Shown: positions 56,024-64,000 of the stretch, in pieces
Numbering within the stretch: position 1 is the stretch's first letter
Layout of the letters: each line of letters starts with the position of its first letter
NCBI GenBank assembly: GCA_037179335.1
Contig: JAKZHN010000011.1
Location: 1,084,428-1,148,427 of the forward strand
From: Cyclaneusma minus
Taxonomy: Eukaryota > Ascomycota > Leotiomycetes > Marthamycetales > Marthamycetaceae
DNA: 64,000 bases
Direction of reading: 5' to 3'
Program-made: the position numbers and the translations under genes
The notes under the pieces: model-generated
Told to the model about the DNA's origin: nothing
The model's database searches: none
The model's input: only the letters and a program-made list of their open reading frames with translations

Positions 56024-57410
56024 TCACTTGTTGTACTTTGACAACAACTTCTCCACCTTCGGAATAGAAACAGGGAAATAGTAACCCTGGACGAACTCTG
56101 GAAGAGAGCGGCGCTGTTCCTTGAAATCCGAAAGCCTCTTCTGGCACTCTGCCACCCACAACTCCAGGAAAAACTCAGGAAGCGCGTCAGGAACCCCTTG
56201 GGATAACAGAGCATCCCACGCGGGAAGACTCTTTCGTAGCTGGATGATCCCCATTACGCTGCCCTCATGACATGGACTGCACAGGCTGTCCATCACGGAC
56301 CAGAGCAGCAGAGACAGGTCTAAGAAAGCTGTACAACGTCCCTCGTGGATTCCGAACGAATGCTGATACGTCTGGATCGCCTCGTCCAGCTTGATAACGG
56401 CGCGTTTCAGATCCCTGAACGCACATCGGCCCTCTTCCATGATGCGGTCTTGTATAGCGTGGATGAGACGTTCATGGCTTAGCTCCTAAATCTTCGACCC
56501 ATTTTTTGAGATGTCGTTGACTACAGCAGCAGCCTCATACTTCGTAGTGTCGTAGTACAGCAGATGTTTGAGATACGTCCTCCAAAATGCGCTCTTCATT
56601 GGGATCATTGCCTTTGGGCCGTCTGGGAACGACTCAAACTGGTCCTCGTAACTGCAGACCATGGCTTTGACAGATGGTGCGAGTTGTTCGTTTTCAAGGA
56701 AAGCGTCGCGGAATTGTTCGACGTGGCTGAGGGAACAGTACTTTAATATCATCCTTGCTCTCGCCACTTGCGCTTCGAGTTGTCAGCTTGGGACTTGATT
56801 GAAACGCTGGATATTGACTCTTACCCTCGTTTTCTGTCTCATGGTCTTTATAAAAGGCCCAGGTAAGAGTGTTAGTCACTAGGATACGTCAGCTACTTGC
56901 AGCACGGAATGTGGTTAACCCAAGAGAAACAGGAGCTCACGCACCCTCTTCAGCAGAATATGCAGAGCGAGACGCCCCGCTCTGAAAGCTTGGAGCCAGA
57001 AGAAGTCCGGTTTGTGCTGGAATATGTCAGCGCTGAAACATAGGAGATGGTCAAGGGAATGGGATCTTGGAGCGCACTAACCATATTCTGTAGACTTCAC
57101 AGGACGATAGGGCGATTCGACTTGACGGGCTATTTCTCGAGGATGCTGCTTGTTGGTCACTGGGAGAAGTCAGCTGCTTGCAACTGGGGAATGTGCTTGA
57201 CGCAATGGGAACTGGAGCGCACTCACTGTCTTCGGAAGAGAACGCAGAGCGAGACGCCCCGCTCTGAAAGCTTTTGTGTTGACGCTTGTTCGCTGTTGGA
57301 GCCGAAAGGTATCAGCAATCGCAAGATGGCAGACCTCGAAGGTAGAACAGGCACTTACATGGTGGGCCAGAGCCCCTGCCTTCTTCTAACTGCCGCTTTG
57401 CGGAAGACAT
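56024..57410 (-). pseudogene. tandem-array family gene E, six exons, one nonsense codon
   Basis: Exons 57359-57410, 57227-57292, 57082-57159, 56945-57016, 56825-56878 and 56024-56766; introns of 58-67 bp, all phase 1; total 1065 nt in one frame. The tail begins MSSAKRQLEEGRG and SNKRQHKSFQSGASRSAF. Exons 2 and 4 share a 30-bp identical stretch (SFQSGASRSA in both), and exons 3 and 5 both start TN after the same CAG/TAG-TGAC border, so a two-exon unit appears duplicated. The long exon opens VARARMILKYCS and reaches NGSKI, then TAG at 56486-56488 after residue 200, at the place where family members have Trp in S.IW (TGG to TAG). It resumes ELSHERLIH, DLKRAVIKLDEAIQTYQ, and ends LPEFVQGYYFPVSIPKVEKL. 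Closest to gene F. Confidence 0.7.
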
Positions 57411-57838
57411 TGCGACGTACGTTGGTCGAGAGCTCGAACGCCGTCGCTTGGGGGAGGTCTGCAGTCAACAAATCCGTCGACTGTTGGCAGTGCTCGTGGC
57501 GCACGAGAAAATTGGGACAGAGTTGACGAGCCGCGAGTGGAGGAGACTGGAATCAACAGTCCCAACGAGAAGGGGAGAGAAAGATGTTGTGGTCCTCGTG
57601 GATTTTGGGGGCGGCTGGAGCGGAGTGTGGGAATTGTACTCTGGGGGGAGTGAAAGCGCCAAAAGTGAAATCGGGAGAAGGCGTCTGCTCCGCAGCCTGA
57701 CAGTTCCGCTAGCCTCGTCAAAGTAATTCCGTGTTGGTGAGCTTAAGGATCAGCACACTTCTCCGCTATCGAAAAGTCGTGCCGACTCTGACAGGAAGAT
57801 CGTGTACCGGGGGACGAACCGCGTAACGCTCCAACCTT
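57411..57838. other. intergenic between E and F
   Basis: 428 bp, promoter of E and 3' side of F. No gene seen. Confidence 0.5.
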
Positions 57839-59055
57839 TCACTTCCTATACAACTTTGCCAATTTCCGGAGAGATCTAGGGAAATAGTGCTTCTTCATCG
57901 ATTCCGGAAGAATGTCTCGCTGTCTCAAGAAAAGCGACAGCAGACTCCGGTACCATGCTGCCCATTTATCTCGGCCTTCATCATGAAGTGTATCGGCAGT
58001 AGGAGTACTCCTGGCCAGCAAGTTATCCCACCCCTTCGCACTGCTTATGAGTTTCGTGACGCCATCTTTTTCATGATTAGCATGAAATGGCAGGCTATTC
58101 ACCACCGCCAGGAGGGTCTGAGACAAGTCAATGAAGACCTGATGTTCGCTTTCGCCAAACACCTTATACGAGTCCTGATACGCTTCCAGAAACTCATCGA
58201 GCTTCGTCACGGCAAGCTTGAGGTCCTTGAGCCCAAGCTCTCCCATCTTCTCAACGCGTTCGTACGCATCTTCCCGGAAGCCTTTTTCAGCATCCCGTCG
58301 GATGTCTGAACCGCTTGGGGCTGCGCTGTCAACCACGAGAGCAGCTCGGTCTCTGGTAGATTCGTGGCTGAGTAAGGATAGGAGAAACATCCTAAGCATT
58401 TTGGGATCAAGGGGAGTGGCTTTTGGCTCTTCTGGAGATAGGACAGAGCTTGAATAGAAAAACTCATGGGCCGACTGCCAAGATTGCAAGGCTGGTTGGA
58501 GCTGCATGTCTTCGCTCATGACATCTTGGATCTTTGAGACGGTGGCTCCACAGCAGTATTTTAGGATCATTTTAGCTCTGGCCAGTTTTGCTTGGAATTG
58601 TCAGTTGTGAGTTGATCAAAACATGGAGTTCGAAGCTCACTCTCATCTACAAAACTATAATCATCCTCGAAAGGGAATATATCATCGTCTTGACTTTTGT
58701 TTGCTACGAGAAGATGTCAGAGTTTGTGAATTCAACTTGTATAATATTTGAGACGAGAATATTAGAAAACGATAGAACACCTACTAGTGGGCGATCCAGC
58801 ATTGGATGACAGGCTGGTACATGTATCTGATTCTGGTGGAGCAATATTGGCTGGAGTACTCAGACGGCTGCCTTCGCTGCTGTCTGAGACCCGAGCACGC
58901 TTCACTATGGTCTTGAATTAGTACGACTTCACAAATATAAAAAGGTATTATCAGCAAGCCTTACAAGGTGGATTCTGGACTGACGGCTTATCATCTTGGC
59001 TAGTACCCATAGCTTCGACCGCCTCGCTATCGCGCGCTCGTTTAGTTACCGGCAT
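57839..59055 (-). CDS. tandem-array family gene F, intact
   Basis: Exons 58965-59055, 58785-58904, 58641-58703 and 57839-58590 (introns 60, 81 and 50 bp, all phase 1) encode 341 residues. The tail reads MPVTKRARDSEAVE, LKRARVSDSSEGSRLSTP and an acidic NKSQDDDIFPFEDDYSFVDE exon. The long exon opens TKLARAKMILKYCC, has ESTRDRAALVVDSA, SDIRRD (Trp of the S.IW motif replaced by Arg), LKDLKLAVTKLDEFLEAYQDSY, DGVTKLISSAKGWDNLLA and ends LPESMKKHYFPRSLRKLAKLY. One of four copies without a lesion. The extra acidic exon has no counterpart in A-D. Function unknown; nuclear location inferred from the basic tail. Confidence 0.75.
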
Positions 59056-59627
59056 AGCGACTTCGCGAAATTGACAACTTGACTTTGACTGTGTGAACTG
59101 TGAAAAGAATTTGGACTCGAGTTTATAAGGTCACCAGCGTCGGTGGTTACACAAAAGTTTGAGAGGAAAAGGGGGACGACGGTTGAGTTTTCATCTCATT
59201 TAAAATGCGCGGGGAAACCCGCGCCGCCTTGGCCGCGTGCGGGTCTTTGCGCTATCACCTTGGTGATAAAACCTCCGACTATTAACAAGATCTCCGAAAC
59301 AAAACAACCCACCAGGAACACATCAAGTCCACAGGAATGAAGCAAGTTGCAATAAAGTTTTTCCAGGTAATTTCGTACGATTCGAGCAGATTAAACCGAT
59401 CGAAAGCCGAACCTCAACGTCGATTTAGAGACAAAATAATACTATCAGAAGCAAACGGTCAGACGTTCAGACTTGTGGCAATGTATCATGCATCTTTATG
59501 TGTTGCAGGATAGCGCGCCTTGGCAGCTATTAGCCAGCTTAGTGGTCTATATATACAGCTGAAAGGAGGGCTCCTAACCTTCTCTCTTCAGTCCTCTCTA
59601 TACCTCTTCTTCTCATGCGATATCATG

Positions 59628-59705
59628 GGGTGAGCTAAATCATGACCGAAGTAATGAAATTCAGGATAAGCTAATCTCAGTCGGGATACTGGCCCATTCC
59701 CTTGT
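59628..59705 (+). repeat. copy of the ~70-bp imperfect-hairpin repeat
   Basis: Reads GGGTGAGCTAAATCATGACC, GAAATTCAGGATAAGCTAAT, then CTCAGTCGGGATACTGGCCC. About 90 bp from an inverted copy. Confidence 0.65.
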
Positions 59706-59787
59706 CTCTTAGAATACATTACCTTCGAGAACCGAGGGAAAGGTGCCTACGAGACCGATGGCCAAGATGTTTGCGTACGCCATTTGC

Positions 59788-59862
59788 TCAAGGCGGTATC
59801 CCGATTAGGCCTAGCCTGTCCTAAATTTTAGAACTCTAGTGGGGAATTAGCTCACTCCATTC
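59788..59862 (-). repeat. inverted copy of the ~70-bp imperfect-hairpin repeat
   Basis: On the plus strand GGCGGTATCCCGATTAGGCC, TAGCCTGTCCTAAATTTTAG, then GGGGAATTAGCTCACTCC, which is the complement of the copy at 59628. Together they form a large inverted repeat. Confidence 0.65.
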
Positions 59863-60123
59863 TTATACGCAAGAAGAAAGAAATTGCTGATTTATTTCGT
59901 CCCTGGCAATGATTCTGAAAGCTTCTTCTCAGACTAGGGAGTCGTTTCAAGCGGGGAAGAATCCTCAAGCACAGAAGACAAAATAAGCAGAACCGTCTGA
60001 CAAGAGAGCGTCTCAATCAGCTTTTCATTTTCCAGGCTTTCAGCCCCGAGAAATTTGGCAATTTTGCTCTTGGCTTCTTTCTCGTACCGAGTACAGCCCC
60101 TTGCACGTCCCAACCAGGTTGTG

Positions 60124-61445
60124 TCAGTTCCCATATAGACCATTCCAGAGGTCAGAGCACTCAGACACTTCGAAACCTTTCCGAGCAGACTCTGTCATGC
60201 AATTCCGTATAATCCCGATAGTTTTCGGGAAATACCTATCGTGAAGGAAGGCGGTGGGGAGCTTCGACCGCTGAAGCTGATACTCGTTATACTGGTAGAC
60301 CAAGCAGACTCTCGCGTCACCACTATGACCCCTCTTTCTGACTTCTCCGTTTCTAGTGTCTTCATCGTCCACCTTACACGGTGCTGGTAGGTCACTGACT
60401 ACCCATTTCAATGCTTCGGACAAGGACTCGCTGGCGATGGTATCCCAGCTCTCCGAAGCGGTTATGACCGCCCCGAGTTCGTCGATACTGTACTCTTCCG
60501 CACTGCTAAGCTCGAGGAGCTCTATACCATGGCGCAGCAAGATTCCAAGGCCTTCAAACACATCGATGGGCGTAAGTTCGATCATTGGACCCAGCAGCAC
60601 TAAGATAAGCCTCGATCGAACGCTCAACGGACGGGATATATATATGGAGCGAAGGCTGAAGTCTGTTTGCATGAATAGCGCTTGCGTAGATAGTGTCCTG
60701 CTGATCCGAGCGCAATTTGTCTGAAAGGATCACGCGGCCGGTCGACTCGGCTGGCATATATCCATTGATGAATTCGGCGCAGCGATGTTGGGTGGACTCA
60801 TCCCGGAGAAGTAGCAGTAGAAGGTCCTTCATCTCCCTCTCTGTCAGAGTCGTCAGACGAGTAGAGGTGTTCATTCCGTGGAAAGAAAGTTGAGCATAGC
60901 ATCCCAGTTGTTTCCCTTCCGCATAGGCCTTTCCTTTACAAAAGCCGATTATCGATGGTCGCAGTTTTTCGTCTTTCAGAAGACCGTTGTTCCAGACATC
61001 CATCCACGAACTTGAAACATTGTCCATTTGAGCATATTTCACAATGGCTCGAGCTCTTTTCAGCTGGTCTAGAGAGCGTCAGTTTCGTTTCCTAGGCGGG
61101 GATATCACACTCACAATCAAGATCAGTGCTCAAGACATTGGAGTAATCTCCATACACACTGACGGGCTGAAGCCCCAACATCGGCTCAACATCAGGTAGC
61201 TCAATACGACGATCTACTACGCCGCTGCTCGAGAGGACTCGAGCACGCTTGCCTCGAGCACGCTTGCCTACCGTTGCTACCTCGAAATATCAGTCATGTT
61301 CAACTCCAAGAATTGGGTTCATTGAAGGCAAGTGAGTCTCACCAGAGGTATGCTGCTCGGACGACTCGGTGCTGGCAGAGCTGCCAGAGGCACGAGTAGC
61401 AAATTCGACTGCGTCATCATTGCGTCTTCTTTTGGCAGCGAGCAT
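60124..61445 (-). pseudogene. tandem-array family gene G, frameshift at a TA tract
   Basis: Exons 61343-61445, 61115-61276 and 60124-61068 (introns 66 and 46 bp, phase 1). The tail reads MLAAKRRRNDDAVE, ATVGKRARGKRARVLSS and an acidic stretch ending STDLD. The long exon opens YQLKRARAIVKYAQMDN, has ESTQHRCAEFINGYMP, and runs in good frame to LQPSLHIYI. From there the family-like sequence (SVRSRLILVLLGP, SESWDTIASESLSEALKW, KLPTAFLHDRYFPKTIGI) is in another frame. The switch falls at the ATATATATA run near 60635-60645, so loss of one TA unit is the likely cause. Total length is 3n+1, in agreement. Closest to gene H; both differ from A-F in a longer helical middle. Confidence 0.65.
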
Positions 61446-62012
61446 GGCGAAGTTGCGGAGTTGCGAAGTAGACTTCGAGCGTGATTTGCCAAACCACCAA
61501 CTTTATGTGAAGTAAAAAGCGAGAAGAAGTATGCACAGACGACTGAGTTTTGGTGTTCTTTATCTTGTAACGTGGGAGGTACGATTAGGGCATGTGTTGA
61601 TTTTTGGTCGAGTTATTTATGGTTCAACCAAGTTGCGCAAATGTGTGGTAAGGATGGCGTGACAACCACTCAATTCCACCGCAACGATTCGCGACTATCC
61701 CACAATAGAAATGGGGCTAGACTATGCCTAGGGACGTCACTGTGTATTGATGCTTATTGAATTGCAAACCACAAACAACATGACTTGTATAACTGGAAAG
61801 ACAAAGCTCTGAATTTCCAGCAAGAAGCAGGAATATCAAGTGACCTGGACCATGGTATCGCAAACGGATTGAGTTGACAGAAACCTTGACTAACCAAAAA
61901 AAGGCCCCAAACCAAACGCCTCCCCCCTCCCAGCTCCGAGCTTCTCAACGAAGTTGCCCCTAATTCCTCACTCTCGCCAACCTTCTCTTTAGCATCACCT
62001 CTCGTAAGGTAG
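61446..62012. other. intergenic between G and H
   Basis: 567 bp; promoter of G and 3' side of H. No gene seen. Confidence 0.5.
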
Positions 62013-63503
62013 CTAATCAGTACCAGTATCTCGCCTGGTGAGCAAAACCTTACATGTTTCACCACATCTGTGCTCCTCTCTCTGGAAGTAATGGTGAAAC
62101 CATGCGTCCAGCATTGAGATGGTTTTCGGAAAGAATTTCTCTCGGAGGAAAGTCGCAGGTATGGATTCCCGGCGTTCCAGAAAATCGCTGAGCCGTTTGT
62201 CCAATATGTTCCTGGCCCCACCCTCTTTAGCCCAGGTGGACTTTCGCTCTCCACTGTTTTCGCCAGCATTACGTGAGGCCGGTAAGCAGCGCCTCTTCAA
62301 CTTCCCGTCCATCCACTCTAGTGCTTCGAGTAAGAACTTGCTTGCCGTGGTATCCCATATCTCAAGGGCGTCTAAAAGATTTTGCACCGCAGAAATCTTG
62401 TGCTCCTTTCTAAAATCCACAAGCCAACATGCAAAGCAGTATACCTGCGCCACACCTAGAAAGGAGTACACAGGCGATGTTTCTACCACCCGGATGGTTT
62501 CACAATAAGAGTCCATGTTGAACATAACATCCTTGACGAACATGTCGAGGGAGTGATATTTGACCGCTCGTTTTTCGAAAATGTCCAGGAGGTTGAAACG
62601 AAGTCCAGTTCCAACGGAATCGCCGTACTCAGGTTCTAGAGGTACGTATTTGTTGATGAGTTCGACGCAGCGACGTTGGGTGGACGGAGCCTCGAGCAAG
62701 AGAAGCAAGAGTAGTTGCCTGTTGGCCAGGGACACTTTCGATATGTTGTCGTCAGATAGTTCGTATTCCCCTTTTCTGTGCAGGATACGTTTATTGTCCT
62801 TGTAACAATCGCGCGCTTTGCAGAATGCGACTATTGTTGGTCGCAGCTCGCTGTCGTTCAAAAAGTAGTTAACCCAAATACGCCTCCAGTCGTCGTCGTC
62901 GTCCGTTTGATCGAACTCCATTTGATCGAATTTCACAATGAGTCGGGCTCTGCGAAGCTGGTCTAGAAAATGGTCAGTTATGTTTTGTAAGCAAGGAGTC
63001 CACACTTACAATCTTGACTAAGGCTTGGATCATTGAGCTGTCCATCTTCCAAAGCACTGAAAGACTCGGCATTGGAGGGACCGTCATCGGATAATGCGGC
63101 ATTAGAAGAGCCAGCATTGGATGAACCAACACTAGAAAGCAGAGCTCCACTGCTTCGAGTGACTCGGCGCTCTTGTTGGTCAAAGGGCTCAGGTGGTGAT
63201 GCGAGGTCGCCCATCGTAAGAGGACGAGGTGTATACTGAACAAGTATTTCAAGACATCAGTCTCCGAACTTCGAGAGCAACAGCAACCAAGCCTTACCAG
63301 AAATGTTCTCTCTGGGAATCGTAAATTTAGGCTGAGGTGTACGCTTGACTCTTATTCCAAAAACATTAGTGAGTTGATTTTCGAAGCGACAGCAAGCAAG
63401 CCTTACCAGAAGTATTCTCTTCAACCGGCTTCTTGCTGGCAGATGCACCAGTGCCGACAGCGACTTCGGCCGCATCGTCGCGTTTTCTTTTAGACGCGGG
63501 CAT
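62013..63503 (-). CDS. tandem-array family gene H, intact, with duplicated tail exon
   Basis: Proposed exons 63407-63503, 63298-63348, 63010-63171 and 62013-62962 (introns 58, 126 and 47 bp, all phase 1) encode 419 residues. The tail reads MPASKRKRDDAAEVA...KPVEENTS, then VKRTPQPKFTIPRENIS, then ERRVTRSSGALLSS with repeated SSNA units. Exon 2 ends like exon 1 (ENTS/ENIS) and the two introns that follow share about 30 bp, so an exon-intron unit was copied. The 3' splice site of intron 2 is uncertain; another at 63239-63240 would need a different frame in exon 2. The long exon opens YQLRRARLIVKFDQ, has APSTQRRCVELINKYVP, LEIWDTTASKFLLEALEW, and ends IPATFLREKFFPKTISMLDAWF plus a short tail. Intact. 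Function unknown. Confidence 0.7.
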
Positions 63504-64000
63504 AGTCGAACTTCAGATATCAATGACTTGAATTGAGCTATTGTCACTCCGCAATAAACCTGACGGGGTGAAGTCAGAGAGAAGATGTTAGGGCGATCCA
63601 GTTTTCTTAGTGTTTGTCAAGATAAGGTACCTGCATACCTAGGCATAGGAGTAACAAGACGCGTTCTGACCGCGAGACCGCGTCGCTTCGGATCGGAAAA
63701 AGCTATATCTCCGCAATTGTAGCTCTCATCCCGAGGACTCCGTAAACTTCGCCCTCTCTCCTGTCCTTTCTCAGGAGAGAGGGCACTTTTGGCCAAATAC
63801 TTTCAACTGCTGGAACTTGGAAATGCTAAACCCAATCTAGTAAAAAAGTGGACCAAGATTTGTCCGGATTAGTGAATAAAAACTTGCAGCCCCACTTGGT
63901 TACTGAAAAAGGCAGTTTAGCTATCAAGTAGAGATTCCACCAGTGTCCAGTTGACTTACAACACTCGCAAGTAAATCGAAAATGCCCTCGAACTATTTGC
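63504..64000. other. upstream of gene H to window end
   Basis: 497 bp with the promoter of H. An inverted pair around CTCTCTCCTGTCCTTTCTCAGGAGAGAGGGC (about 63751-63785) can form a hairpin. No further family copy is seen before the window ends. Confidence 0.45.

Larger units (their letters stand above)
59056..60123. other. intergenic between F and G, with two inverted hairpin repeats
   Basis: 1.07 kb. Contains a TATATATA-bearing, pyrimidine-rich stretch (59500-59620) that recalls a small solo LTR but has no target-site duplication, and two hairpin repeat copies facing each other. No gene seen. Confidence 0.45.

Noticed and set aside
59500..59620. Small solo LTR with TATATATA and pyrimidine-rich end
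   Set aside because: TG...CA-like ends exist, but the flanking bases do not form a target-site duplication.
59934..60143. Separate small gene overlapping the 3' end of array gene G
   Set aside because: Its frame overlaps the end of G in another phase; no motif. Could at most be an alternative 3' exon, which I cannot support.

Overview
The window is a stretch of nuclear chromosome from a filamentous ascomycete (Pezizomycotina). Genes carry several short introns, mostly 46-130 bp, with GT..AG ends and often CTRAY branch sites. Gene content (MCM4, SLD5, GH3 beta-glucosidase, fungal rhodopsin-like membrane protein, small Cys-rich proteins) and a U6 snRNA with a spliceosomal-type intron agree with this. 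I cannot name genus or species from the sequence alone.

Layout. 0-6.5 kb: the 3' part of a RED-like splicing-factor gene, a tandem pair of paralogous unknown genes, a small Cys-containing protein, and an unknown gene with an internal domain duplication. 6.5-16.5 kb: almost gene-free; the one supported gene is a tiny secreted repeat protein at 8.9-9.2 kb. 16.5-24.3 kb: dispersed repeats, the replicative helicase gene MCM4 (minus), and, divergently, a large unknown gene interrupted by two in-frame stops. 25-32.5 kb: two short-chain dehydrogenases flanking a nucleoside hydrolase with an 8-nt micro-exon, the GINS subunit SLD5, and U6 snRNA. 32.7-42.7 kb: a degenerate minisatellite, a secreted GH3 beta-glucosidase, a small CxxC protein, a decayed gene and a flavin monooxygenase. 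45.2-47.4 kb: a seven-helix rhodopsin-like membrane protein.

48.2-63.5 kb is the most unusual part: eight minus-strand genes at about 1.0-2.5 kb intervals, all diverged copies of one family I do not recognise. Each has one or more short 5' exons encoding a basic, nuclear-localisation-like Lys/Arg tail, joined by phase-1 introns to one long 3' exon of about 750-950 nt. That exon encodes a helical domain ending in a conserved LPES...FFP...W motif. Neighbours resemble each other most (A/B, C/D, E/F, G/H). Four copies read as intact (A, B, F, H) and four carry one disabling lesion each (C and G a frameshift, D and E a nonsense codon). The 5' exons show exon shuffling and duplication. Two dispersed non-coding repeat families (a 20-21 bp GGAATATTCC-type array and a roughly 70-bp imperfect hairpin) sit between the genes.

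Exon coordinates below were read by eye from splice signals, reading-frame continuity and comparison between paralogs. No alignment, database search or transcript data were available.
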